This document shows, piece after piece, positions 49,260 through 57,743 of a stretch of DNA of 64,000 nt. A program made the position numbers and the translations under genes. How positions within the stretch are numbered: the stretch's first letter is position 1; every line of letters begins with the position of its first letter. Origin of the DNA: Candidatus Melainabacteria bacterium (GTDB taxonomy: Bacteria; Cyanobacteriota; Vampirovibrionia; Obscuribacterales; Obscuribacteraceae); assembly GCA_016212515.1 (NCBI GenBank), contig JACRFZ010000031.1:104613-168612 (forward strand), read 5' to 3'. The notes under the pieces were generated by a model. The model made no database searches. It saw nothing but the letters and a program-made list of their open reading frames with translations, and was not told where the DNA came from.

Positions 49260-50429
49260 ATGCAAGATCTTGATCCTTACGGAAAGCCAATCCAGGACTT
49301 CACTGCTGGTCTGTACGAGCTATATGGGAACCTGCGAGCGGTCGCGCCGGTCTGGCGCAGTCCGAGGACGGGCTACTGGTTGGTGAGTGGATATGAGGCA
49401 GTGACAGCCCTCCTCAAGGAGCCCGGGCTGTCCTCTGATCTCTACAAGTTCTTTCCGGCGGAGAAGACTGTTGCCTCGACGGCTCTCAGAACTTCTCAAG
49501 AGAACTGGATGAGTATGCAGGATGAGCCGCGCCACAGTCATTTGCGCAGGGACTTTCTTGAACTTTGCTCCCCAGCCAGGGTTAACCTCCTCGAATCTTA
49601 CATTCTTGAGAGGGCTGAGATTCTATCGGCACCGCTGAGAGTTAAAGGAGAAATGGAATTCGTAGGAGACTTAGTAGTACCTCTTGTGATTTCTCTTTTG
49701 GCCCACTGGCTTGGTGTCGACCAGGAGCGTATGCAAGATTTCAACTATGCTGCTCAGCGTACGGCCGGTCATTTGCCCCCTGACGCAGACGGTAACTCGC
49801 CCGGCTTTAAGGCCGCTGCGATTTTGCTCGATGTGTTTGCATCAAAGCTTTCTTCGGACCATAAAATTACTCAGGAAGGCGCCGTTCAACTTTCCACAAG
49901 AGAGCAAGTCGACAATCTCTGTTTGCTTGTCTTTGCCGCCTTTGAGACGCTTGTCAATTTCTTGCCGAATGCCCTTCTAGAGATCTTGAAACATCCTGAG
50001 CAGCGCGAATACTTTTGCGCCGCTTCTCCCGGCGGTCGGGAAGCTGCTATCGACGAGCTATTGCGTTATTGTGGTTCAGTGCTGGATATTCCTAGGGTGG
50101 TGCAGCAGGACTTTGAGCTTGAAGCCCTTCCCGGGTTTATCTTTAAGCGAGGCGACTACATGCTTTTGATGCTGGCTGCCGCTAATCGCGATCCGCTCCA
50201 GTTCAGCGAGCCTGACAAACTCGATTTGACCAGGGCTAATGCCCGTCATCTAGCCCTGGGTAGTGGCGCCCATTACTGTATCGGCTCCCACCTGTCCAAG
50301 TTGCTCAGTCGCTTGCTCCTTGGTTATATGCTGGAGAGTTTTCCAAATTTGAGCTTTGATAGCGAAAGGGTCAAGTACATTCCATCATATGGGCTTCGGG
50401 GGCTGTTTTATCTTTACTTGAGAGCCTGA
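49260..50429 (+). CDS. Cytochrome P450
   Basis: A 389-residue soluble bacterial P450, a haem-thiolate monooxygenase needing a ferredoxin partner not seen here. The haem loop reads LALGSGAHYCIGSHLSKL: the cysteine ligand and GxHxCxG spacing are right, though the usual first Phe is Leu. The K-helix E-x-x-R is in AIDELLRYCG. The I-helix has FAAFETLVNF in place of AGxET. These fit small bacterial class I P450s. Substrate cannot be predicted. The next gene starts 48 bases later on the same strand. Confidence 0.9.
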   Translation: MQDLDPYGKPIQDFTAGLYELYGNLRAVAPVWRSPRTGYWLVSGYEAVTALLKEPGLSSDLYKFFPAEKTVASTALRTSQENWMSMQDEPRHSHLRRDFLELCSPARVNLLESYILERAEILSAPLRVKGEMEFVGDLVVPLVISLLAHWLGVDQERMQDFNYAAQRTAGHLPPDADGNSPGFKAAAILLDVFASKLSSDHKITQEGAVQLSTREQVDNLCLLVFAAFETLVNFLPNALLEILKHPEQREYFCAASPGGREAAIDELLRYCGSVLDIPRVVQQDFELEALPGFIFKRGDYMLLMLAAANRDPLQFSEPDKLDLTRANARHLALGSGAHYCIGSHLSKLLSRLLLGYMLESFPNLSFDSERVKYIPSYGLRGLFYLYLRA

Positions 50430-50477
50430 GCCCCTCTCTTTGCCGCCGTTTAGTGATTAGTTTAGAGGAGCGAACCC

Positions 50478-51278
50478 TTGATCCAAATAACGTTGATCGC
50501 TTGCCCTTCGATAGAACCTCCCAGGTATAGACTGACGCTTCTGCTTCTTCTCATTTGTTTGAATTTCACCTTACCGCCCGCGCAAGGGAAGGCTCCGGCT
50601 CCTGTCGACTTGAAGAGCAAATTGAAGAGGGCTCTGGCAGAGGGCGATGCCGATGCTGCTCAGAAGTTACTTGCAGACCCGCAGGCAAAACAGCTCAGGC
50701 AAGCTGACCGTTTGAAATACTTGTATGAAGTCAGTGCCATGAAGGGCGATAACAAAGCTGCCATATCTACCCTGAACAAGCTCATGGCGTTGGAACCCGG
50801 CAAAGGTGAATATCTCTTTCGAAGAGCTGCTCTTTATCGTGGCGAGAAACAGTACGAGAAGGCTCTAGATGATTATGACACGATCCTGGCTCTCAAAGCG
50901 GGGCGGTCTCCCTGGGCTCTGATTGAACGCGCCGCTGTTTTTCAAGCGCAGGGTAAAAACCAGCAGGCGCTCATGGACCTGACAGAAGCGTCCGCCTATA
51001 AACATGTTCAGTTTGAAGCCTGGCGTGAAGCCTGCAATCTTTGCATCAAGATGGGTAAACACAAAGAGGCTGTCTCCTTCGCCGATAAAATCATCAAACA
51101 GTCTCCTGGAGATGCTACTTTCTATCTGATCAGAGCGAGAGAATACGCCAAAATGAATAATCTGGCGGCCGCTTCCAAAGACTTGCGCACCGCCGAATCT
51201 ATCGCTCCGGAAGATAGAGCAGAGATAAATCTAGTCAGGAAGGAACTCCTTCGCGAACTTCCTGCCGCCGGCAAATAG
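50478..51278 (+). CDS. Exported TPR protein
   Basis: A 266-residue exported protein. TTG start with GAGGAG upstream; signal peptide core LTLLLLLICLNFTLPP, cleavage near AQG-K. TPR units cover most of the mature chain, e.g. GDNKAAISTLNKLMALEPGK, KQYEKALDDYDTILALKAGR and NNLAAASKDLRTAESIAPED. It lies between the P450 and an orphan receiver. Role unknown. Confidence 0.82.
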   Translation: MIQITLIACPSIEPPRYRLTLLLLLICLNFTLPPAQGKAPAPVDLKSKLKRALAEGDADAAQKLLADPQAKQLRQADRLKYLYEVSAMKGDNKAAISTLNKLMALEPGKGEYLFRRAALYRGEKQYEKALDDYDTILALKAGRSPWALIERAAVFQAQGKNQQALMDLTEASAYKHVQFEAWREACNLCIKMGKHKEAVSFADKIIKQSPGDATFYLIRAREYAKMNNLAAASKDLRTAESIAPEDRAEINLVRKELLRELPAAGK

Positions 51279-51681
51279 GTCCTGAAGGCTGGAGTGTCAC
51301 GGTATGTTATTCTCAATTCCGTCGTAGCTGCTCTCGGTCTTGATTGCGAGTGAATCTTTTGATAAATGGGAATACCTTTCAGATCTGGGATGGAATGTAG
51401 TTTCGCAAACAGTTTGTTAATGAGGGCTGAGCAATTTGTCGAGCGGAAGGGTTTTCAATTATCGACCAGGAAGAGTTCTCTCGGGTTTGGTTCGCGGATA
51501 TGGCCGCCCTTGCTGCAGCGCTTGACTGTGTTCTGTTTTTCCGAGCTCAATCGGTTCTAGCATTTAATTGTCACGGTCATTAGGTTAGCTTTGTCACATC
51601 TTCACTTGAGCGGTTCGCTGAAAATTCTACTTTCGGCGTACCTGTTACGGTCCGCTTTACTAAAGCCGCGGGTAAAAGTCT
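51279..51681. other. Intergenic region, possible gene remnant
   Basis: 403 bases. One frame near 51440-51590 reads EGFSIIDQEEFSRVWFADMA and continues with a protein-like composition to a TAG, but has no start and an upstream stop. It may be a decayed gene; I could not identify it. Otherwise nothing is seen. Confidence 0.3.
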
Positions 51682-52065
51682 ATGACTCAGTGTTTGCCTG
51701 TTCTCGTTGTAGACGATAGTGAAATCTGTCTGACAGGAGTTTCCCTTCTGCTTGCCAGGCATGGCATTGCAACCAAGTTGGCTAAGGGTACTAAGGCTGC
51801 GCTTTCTACTTTGGAATGCTCGAACTTTAGCGCCATTCTCATGGACTATCAAATGATCGGGGCGACCGGCGCCCAATGCGCTTCTGAAATTAGGTCAAGA
51901 GAGTCAGGCTCCGGATGCCGCATTCCGATCATAGGCCTTACTTCCCACGACGATGCCGCCGTCAGATCGGACTGTCTGCTAGCAGGCATGGATGCGGTTT
52001 TGAGCAAAGATGTTGAGGAAGATGTGCTGATAGCTGTTCTCAACTCATTTATCAAGAGTGACTGA
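51682..52065 (+). CDS. Orphan receiver-domain protein
   Basis: A 127-residue stand-alone REC domain: VVDDSE (Asp11, Asp12), phospho-acceptor Asp55 in ILMDYQM, Thr87 in IIGLTSHDD and Lys109 in LSKD. The style (LMDYQM..G) resembles receivers of hybrid kinases and phosphorelays. No output domain, so it probably passes phosphate to or binds another protein. It could serve any of the kinases in this window, but no neighbour tells which. Confidence 0.9.
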   Translation: MTQCLPVLVVDDSEICLTGVSLLLARHGIATKLAKGTKAALSTLECSNFSAILMDYQMIGATGAQCASEIRSRESGSGCRIPIIGLTSHDDAAVRSDCLLAGMDAVLSKDVEEDVLIAVLNSFIKSD

Positions 52066-52223
52066 TTTCCCCGGGGGCTGAATCGTAAGAGATGAAATCT
52101 GAAATTTGGGGTTCGACCCTTCGCAAGATACTAAGGCATATAAAAGAAATGAGCTTTGATTTTATTGTAGAGAACTGACTTTGCTCCTGCTGCTCTCCCT
52201 CCGGAAGCATCTATTACACGAAA
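52066..52223. other. Intergenic region, nothing recognised
   Basis: Lies between the receiver gene and a leftward terminator. No gene or RNA feature was identified. Confidence 0.4.
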
Positions 52224-52243
52224 GAGGCGGCTTACGCCGCCTC
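52224..52243 (-). terminator. Terminator of the GH25 remnant
   Basis: GAGGCGGC (52224-52231) and GCCGCCTC (52236-52243), loop TTAC, followed by TTTC on the minus strand, 38 bases past the stop at 52281. Confidence 0.7.
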
Positions 52244-52280
52244 CGGTGTCTTCAACTATCAAAGGTTCGATTGGTTTTGC

Positions 52281-52757
52281 TTAGGCGCGAATGCCTCCCA
52301 CGCCGCCGGGCAGCAAGGAAAGCAGCCGACCGCTCAGGTTGCGCACCGGGAACTCGCCTTGTTGTTTGAATTTCGCCAGTTGCTCCATTGAGCCGTTGAA
52401 CTGGTTCACGTCGACATCGCCGGCTATTCCTTCGATGCGGCCGGTGTCGGTAAATTGCCAGAAGGTCCAGACATCCCAGGGTTGTGGCACTCTCGGCGAT
52501 CTGTCTCTGGTGTAATGGGCCACCCAGAGTGAATAGTTTTCCAGCCACTGGGCATTTCCCAGAATGTCATCAGGGAAATAGGCACTGCAGTAGATAATTG
52601 GGTCGGCACCCAATTTGGCCTTAACTCCGTCTACCCAGGCCTTGACCATGCGATTGCGTTCACCGATGGAGAACTCACGCCATTGGTCCGGCACCTCCAG
52701 ATCCAGTACGGGTGGCAGATCTCCCGGGTAGACGGCCCGAGGTGAAACAACCTGCAA
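52281..52757 (-). pseudogene. GH25 lysozyme fragment (5' half missing)
   Basis: The 158-codon frame encodes only the C-terminal half of a GH25 muramidase: PPVLDLEV with catalytic-region acids, IIYCSAYF, LWVAHYT, and WTFWQFTDTG followed by DVDVNQFNGS. The N-terminal half with the first catalytic Asp motif is absent. Just upstream (52758-52810), in another frame, SEDQALPAL would join LQVVSP at the expected spacing, which suggests a frameshift near 52755-52760. Beyond that the GH25 sequence stops. It is probably a decayed gene that keeps its terminator; a short active domain is unlikely. Confidence 0.65.
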
Positions 52758-52813
52758 GAGCCGGCAAGGCCTGGTCTTCAGAGATGCCTGGTTGCTCTCT
52801 TTTCTGATTGGAT

Positions 52814-53043
52814 CTATAAGGCAATGGGGCCGGTCACTTCCTTCCGTACCGTCACATCTTCGAATTCGTCCGGGATTCTCGCTTTCTTCAATTCACCTTC
52901 AGTCTCAAGATGAACTTTGATACAGTAATTGCCTTCGGCATCTCATCTGATGACGGAGCCATTCATGCTAGCTCGCCGAAAATACCAGGAAATGAAGCGT
53001 TTGTTTTGATGACCTGTACTTCTTACCGGGTTTTGCTTTTCAT
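52814..53043 (-). pseudogene. Remnant of an exported-protease-type N-terminal domain
   Basis: No intact frame, yet the minus strand contains protein-like pieces interrupted by stops and a shift: VIKTNASFPGIFGELA in one frame and NYCIKVHLETEGELKKARIP then DEFEDVTVRKEVTGPIAL ending TAG (52814) in another. The layout (PGI-x-G, then a strand, then P-x-x-F-x-x-V-x-V-x-x-x-V-T-G) recalls the small N-terminal domain of trypsin-like bacterial proteases. The first ATG overlaps the stop of the upstream gene (ATGA), as in a real operon, but the frame ends after six codons. Confidence 0.5.
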
Positions 53044-53498
53044 TGCGATTTCTCCAAAGCGTTCTTTTGGCGCTCTTCTTGTTGGCCGAACTCTAATGCC
53101 AACTGTGCCAATAACCAGTTAGCCTTAGCCAGAGATGCCTCAGCCGAGGCTTTCAAGGTCAGTGCTTCTGCCTCCATGGTGAGCATGTGCAGCAGGGTCG
53201 GCAACTCCTCGCACTGCCAAGGCAAAGACCAGTAGCCAGGCCAATGCGGAACGAGAAGACGACCTGGCTGCAAATCTTCTATTTCTTTGACGGCTAGTTC
53301 ATACATTTCGATGGGCTTTTCTTTTAGATCCCGGATGTACTGTTCTGCCGCTGCTTCAGCCTGAGACACTCTCAGTCTGTGTTGTATGGTCTCTTGGGTT
53401 GCCGGAAGTTTTTCTGCTTCAGCTTCAAGGCCAGTAACCAGGCCTTCTATGAGCCGAATTCTCTCTTGTAGCCAGTTTTGAATTACTAAGTTTGTCAT
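53040..53498 (-). CDS. Hypothetical coiled-coil protein
   Basis: A 152-residue soluble helical protein. Residues 1-70 form a probable coiled coil (LQERIRLIEGLVTGLEAEAE), followed by an aromatic patch (VPHWPGYWSLPWQCEELP, about 83-100) and a second long helix. Its stop overlaps the ATG of the downstream pseudogene, so it once headed an operon with it. Function unknown. Confidence 0.58.
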   Translation of the reverse strand: MTNLVIQNWLQERIRLIEGLVTGLEAEAEKLPATQETIQHRLRVSQAEAAAEQYIRDLKEKPIEMYELAVKEIEDLQPGRLLVPHWPGYWSLPWQCEELPTLLHMLTMEAEALTLKASAEASLAKANWLLAQLALEFGQQEERQKNALEKSQ

Positions 53499-54150
53499 GT
53501 TTATTTTTAGTAGCTCTTGGAGCTATAGATGGGTCTGGATTGTGGTTGTCTTTGTGGCAAGCCATGGCTGCATTGAAACCGACCAGGACTGATGCTGGTA
53601 TCACATTGAATTGAATCGGCCGGTATTTGGGTTTGGAAGTGCAGGAGGCTTTTCGATTGAGGTGATAAGAATGGATATCAACCATTGAAGCCTTTGTTTG
53701 GCATTAGAATCCAATCTTGGCAATGTGCATGCCTGGAATAGCTTTGCACCGCATCTGGAAATCCAGTGCGCGACGGCTGTCTTTTTTGAACCCACTAAGA
53801 AAGTTCTCACGAGGCTCGCTCTTGGGTGCAAGCTTGCGCTAGAGGGATGCTATGCAGATCCTGCTTTGAATTCGATTCCCAGCTCTAGGCTTAATGAAAT
53901 TTGGTCGGGGATGTACAGTACCCATAGAATCGAATTAAGCCGGAGCATGGTGGAACTCCCATCGGGTTTTTATATCGTTTTTATAATCCTCTGCATAATT
54001 GTGTGTATCTCCCCTCAGGATCACAATTACAGGCGTCATTCTCACTTACTAACTGCTGTCCCCTGGTACACATACTTATTTAGTCTCTTGTTCATTAGTT
54101 TTCGGGTAACCGCAGCTTCGGCGCGGTTTCCTTTGAGGTATCTTCTGTTT
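53499..54150. other. Intergenic region upstream of the Ser/Thr kinase
   Basis: About 650 bases. The kinase frame is open back to 53698 but the extra 151 codons, although hydrophobic in places, lack a plausible start and look non-coding. A leftward 86-codon frame (53685-53425) also looks spurious. Promoter elements were not identified. Confidence 0.4.
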
Positions 54151-55743
54151 ATGGAAACTTTCAATCTCAGTCAGCAATTTGATTCAGGCTTTATTGCCTC
54201 CGGAACCCATGAAGGTTTGATATTTCGAGGTAAGTATCGAATCAAGCAATTGATCGGAAGAGGGGGAGTGGGAAAGGTTTTCCTGGCCGAAGACCTTTAC
54301 CTGGACCGACCGGTGGCAATTAAGTTTCTCACCAGTCTTCACACCGAAGATGCAGCCAGTCATCAAAGATTCTTGAGAGAGGCTCGTATAGCCAGTCGCA
54401 TTGACCACCCCTCCGTGGTTCGCATCCTGGATTTTGATTTCACTTCCGACGGTGTGCCCTATATCGTAATGGAACACCTCAATGAAGGCAGCCTTCAGGG
54501 CTATTTAAATAATCACGGTCCCATGTCCGCTCCGGAAGCTCTGGGTGTATTTCGGGAAATCTTGAAGGCTGTTAAGGCTCTGCATGAGGCTGGTATTTTG
54601 CACCGGGACATTAAGCCCGGCAACATTATGCTGAAGGTAGGCAGTCGCGGCGAGATTGTGCCAGTGCTCATTGATTTCGGTCTCGCTATCAATGATTTGA
54701 AAGGTATCAGTGGGCGTGTGACAGGTCCCGGTAATGTCATGGGCAGTCCTTACTATATTGCTCCTGAATTGTGGAATGGTGAGGCGCCCAGTGTGCAGTC
54801 TGATATATACGCACTCGGTTGTTTGCTCTACCACATGATCACCGGGCAGCCGCCCTTTCGAGGGCAGGATTTGATGGAGACCGTTTCACTTCATCAAAAG
54901 GCTAAGGTGCCTGTCTTGAACGGGCGTTTTGTGGAAGGCAATGGTGCAGAGGAGGTGGATTCTATTCTGGCGGGTATGCTTGAGAAGTCTACTGCTCTTC
55001 GGTATACCAATATTGATGGCGTGCTGGAAGACTTGGAAGAGAAGGTTTGTCGAAAAGCCTCAGCCATATGGCGTTTGCCAAAGCATCTTATCTATAGCTG
55101 TGTGGCGCTCCTCTTTATTTTGAGTGTGGTTTCTCTGCAATGCTTCACTGTTTTAAAATATGGCAAGGGTCCCTTGCATGTCTTTGTGGCTCATAAGAAT
55201 GCTTCCGCTTCTGCCAAGAAGGTCGTTGAAACATGCGGTTTGTCGGCCCTGTCGCTGGAGGACCTCGTTCAGAGCCGTCACGCCAAGCAGACAGAGGTGA
55301 AACTGGATTTGTTGTATCTGCAGGCTCTTGATCATTCCAATAGCGGCAATCGAAGAGATGCGGTCAAGTTACTTTCCGATTTGATCACCATTCATGAGGA
55401 GGTGGGCGGGCTTTCCGGCCGGAGAAGGGCTTCCGACTGCTATAGAGAGCGCGCTTTGCTGTTCCTCGATCAAGGCCGGGTGAAGGCGGCAGCACGTGAT
55501 CTGGAGAGTTGCCTGGCCGCCGATCCTGGAAACGATCGGGCCTGTTCTGTCCTGATCAAGCGCTTGCAGAGGTCCGGATATCATGAGCAGTCCCGGTTTT
55601 GCCTGGCTCTTTCTCTCGCCAAGAACCCTGGCAGTATAGAGTTGAAAACGCTTTCTCAGACAATTAAAGCTGCTGCTGACGGCGATGGTAGTGTGTCTAC
55701 TAGCACTTCGGTTTCACGAAGACGCTCCGGGCCTGTCCGCTAA
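54151..55743 (+). CDS. Membrane Ser/Thr protein kinase with C-terminal TPR region
   Basis: A 530-residue Hanks-type kinase. The kinase domain (about 28-300) has the glycine loop IGRGGVGKVFLAED, Lys58 in VAIKFL, HRDIKPGN (151-158), DFGLA (175-179) and GSPYYIAPE. A single transmembrane helix follows (about 315-337, LIYSCVALLFILSVVSLQ), then a 190-residue exterior part with TPR-like repeats (RDAVKLLSDLITIHEEV, GRVKAAARDLESCLAADPGN). This is the PknB topology with TPRs as the sensor. ATG 54151 begins a normal N-terminus; its ribosome-binding site is weak. The end overlaps cobB by 44 bases, convergently. Confidence 0.92.
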   Translation: METFNLSQQFDSGFIASGTHEGLIFRGKYRIKQLIGRGGVGKVFLAEDLYLDRPVAIKFLTSLHTEDAASHQRFLREARIASRIDHPSVVRILDFDFTSDGVPYIVMEHLNEGSLQGYLNNHGPMSAPEALGVFREILKAVKALHEAGILHRDIKPGNIMLKVGSRGEIVPVLIDFGLAINDLKGISGRVTGPGNVMGSPYYIAPELWNGEAPSVQSDIYALGCLLYHMITGQPPFRGQDLMETVSLHQKAKVPVLNGRFVEGNGAEEVDSILAGMLEKSTALRYTNIDGVLEDLEEKVCRKASAIWRLPKHLIYSCVALLFILSVVSLQCFTVLKYGKGPLHVFVAHKNASASAKKVVETCGLSALSLEDLVQSRHAKQTEVKLDLLYLQALDHSNSGNRRDAVKLLSDLITIHEEVGGLSGRRRASDCYRERALLFLDQGRVKAAARDLESCLAADPGNDRACSVLIKRLQRSGYHEQSRFCLALSLAKNPGSIELKTLSQTIKAAADGDGSVSTSTSVSRRRSGPVR

Positions 55744-57079
55744 AAATTGCCGCTGCCACTCGCGGGTTGGAGGGAAAGTAGAGGTGCAGGTAGCCGGCCA
55801 GTATTCGACCTCGCTCATCTAGATAGAGTCGTTCGCCTTCTTGCGCGTCAGTCTTCTTGATGGCCGATGCGCAGATCTCTTCTTCCATCGTTGTTTCCGA
55901 GTAGTGAAAAGTATGTCCCCGGATGGCTCCATATACGGTGTCAAAGTATTGATGGCCCAGGGACTTTAGACGGTTTCTCATGCGTGCTTCCCCGTGGAGC
56001 AGTCCGGCCATGTTTTCCTGCCTGCCCGCTTTGTCTATGAGCGCATCGAGGAGATAGAGCATACCGCCACATTCAGCATAGATAAGTCCGCCGCTAGTTT
56101 TGTGCCTGCTAAGTGACTGTTTCATCTCTGTATTTGAGGCCAGGTCCTGCAGGTAAAGTTCCGGATAGCCGCCTGGCAGGTAGACAGCATCGGCCCTTGG
56201 GCAAGCTCTGTCTTTGAGGGGGGAAAAGAAACTGAGGCTGGCTCCCAATGCTTCCAGGCAGCTCAGGTTGGCCTGGTATATGAAGGAGAAGGCATTGTCT
56301 CTGGCTACCGCTATGTGTTTCCCGGCAAGCAGTTTCGGCATGGGCCTTTCCTGGTTGCTTGCAAAACTCGTCATGGGCGGCATTTTTGCTAGAACGGTCT
56401 TCTCAAGGTTGGCGGTCATGGCTGCCAATCGAGATTCCAGCTGGTCTATCTCGCCTGCCTGATAGAGACCAAGATGTCGCCTTTCCACTTGCAGATTTTC
56501 GTTGCGCTCGATGGCACCTAGATAGTCGTCACCCAGGGCTCTGGCAATAATGGCGCTATGACGTTCGCTGCCGGCGTTGTTAGCGAGAAAGCCCAGAAAG
56601 TTCAGCTGCGGATTTAACTGCTTCAATCCCAGTGCCAGAGCCTTACAGGTTTCGGCCATACCGGAAACATCAACTACAATTGCCAGAGGCAGGTTGAATT
56701 TCCCGGCCAGGTCGGCTGTGCTGGGGGAGCCATCGTTCAGACCCATCACGCCTTCAACCAGAATGATGTCGTTGGTCCTGGCTGCTTGAAAAAGAAGAGT
56801 GCGGCATTGCTCTTCTCCCGTCATCCAAAGATCAAGAGAGTCCACGCTCTGCCCTGAGGCTCGCTCCAGAAGCATGGGGTCGAGAAAGTCGGGACCGGTT
56901 TTGAAGACCTTCACCCGATGTCCTTTGCTTCGGTGGTAGTAAGCCAGGGCAGCCGTTATCATGGTTTTGCCCTGGTTGGAAGCCGGCGCGCTGATTAACA
57001 GGCAGGGGCAGGTTGCCTTCATGGAACTAGCTTGCTTGCTTTCTGCCGACTGCGGCTCAAACGTGGTTTCGATTTTCAA
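55700..57079 (-). CDS. cobB: Cobyrinate a,c-diamide synthase
   Basis: CobB/CbiA amidates the a and c side chains of (hydrogeno)byrinate or cobyrinate using glutamine and ATP. The 459-residue protein has the P-loop region SAPASNQGKT, GPDFLDP, EGVMGLNDG, and a class I glutamine amidotransferase domain with the nucleophile in YAECGGMLYL and the C-terminal HLYFPSNP. The ATG at 57079 overlaps the cobO stop. It is the last gene of the leftward cobalamin operon. Confidence 0.95.
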   Translation of the reverse strand: MKIETTFEPQSAESKQASSMKATCPCLLISAPASNQGKTMITAALAYYHRSKGHRVKVFKTGPDFLDPMLLERASGQSVDSLDLWMTGEEQCRTLLFQAARTNDIILVEGVMGLNDGSPSTADLAGKFNLPLAIVVDVSGMAETCKALALGLKQLNPQLNFLGFLANNAGSERHSAIIARALGDDYLGAIERNENLQVERRHLGLYQAGEIDQLESRLAAMTANLEKTVLAKMPPMTSFASNQERPMPKLLAGKHIAVARDNAFSFIYQANLSCLEALGASLSFFSPLKDRACPRADAVYLPGGYPELYLQDLASNTEMKQSLSRHKTSGGLIYAECGGMLYLLDALIDKAGRQENMAGLLHGEARMRNRLKSLGHQYFDTVYGAIRGHTFHYSETTMEEEICASAIKKTDAQEGERLYLDERGRILAGYLHLYFPSNPRVAAAIFSGQARSVFVKPKC

Positions 57080-57687
57080 AATTCCACACCAGCCTGGGCC
57101 TTGATGCCCTGTTCTTTATAGGGGTGCTTGATGGCGCGCATTTCCGATACCAGGTCGGCTGCTTCTATAAGTTCAGGCGGCGCGTGGCGCCCGGTTATGA
57201 CGATGTGCATGCTCTCCGGTCTGGCCCTCAGGGTCTCCAGTACTCGTTCCAGATTTAGGTACTTATACTTGAGCACAATGTTCAGCTCGTCAAGAATAAC
57301 CATGCCGTACTTGCCGCTAAAAATCATGTTCTCGGCGATACCCCAGCCGGCTTCGGCGGTCTCTATATCCCTGGCCAGGTCCTGAGTGTTCCAGGTATAA
57401 CCCTGACCGACTGTGTGAAAATGGCAATTGGCATGTTGGCTCAGGAACTCTCTTTCGGCTGTGTCCAGGGCGCCTTTGATGAACTGCACCACCCCGAGAT
57501 TCATGCCGTGACCGAGCACTCTCAGCCCCATGCCGAAAGCTGCCGTGGTCTTGCCTTTGCCTGTACCGGTATTGACTATCAGCAAACCTTTTTCTCTGGT
57601 GGCACGGGCCTTCTTTTGATCAAAGATTTGTTTGTGTTTCTCCGCCTTGATTTTATGAGCTATTGCATCGTTTTCTGGAGCAGTCAA
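57076..57687 (-). CDS. cobO: Cob(I)yrinic acid a,c-diamide adenosyltransferase
   Basis: CobA/CobO/BtuR-type corrinoid adenosyltransferase, which attaches the 5'-deoxyadenosyl ligand from ATP to reduced corrinoid. Motifs: the P-loop NTGTGKGKTTAAFG, VVQFIKG, ILDELN and VITGRHAPPELIEAADLV, all standard; 203 residues is typical. TTG start at 57687 with GGAGG eight bases upstream. It is translationally coupled to cobB. Confidence 0.95.
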   Translation of the reverse strand: MTAPENDAIAHKIKAEKHKQIFDQKKARATREKGLLIVNTGTGKGKTTAAFGMGLRVLGHGMNLGVVQFIKGALDTAEREFLSQHANCHFHTVGQGYTWNTQDLARDIETAEAGWGIAENMIFSGKYGMVILDELNIVLKYKYLNLERVLETLRARPESMHIVITGRHAPPELIEAADLVSEMRAIKHPYKEQGIKAQAGVEF

Positions 57688-57743
57688 TGTTATCGCCTCC
57701 GCTTGTGTACCTTTCCGATCTCTAAGCTGGTGTGAGGGTAGCG

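Noticed and set aside
52080..52160. GGTTCGA-like T-arm suggesting a tRNA
   Set aside because: No acceptor stem, anticodon arm or CCA end can be paired around it.
53698..54150. 151-codon N-terminal extension of the Ser/Thr kinase
   Set aside because: TTG start without ribosome-binding site and noise-like composition; kinase families start near METFN.
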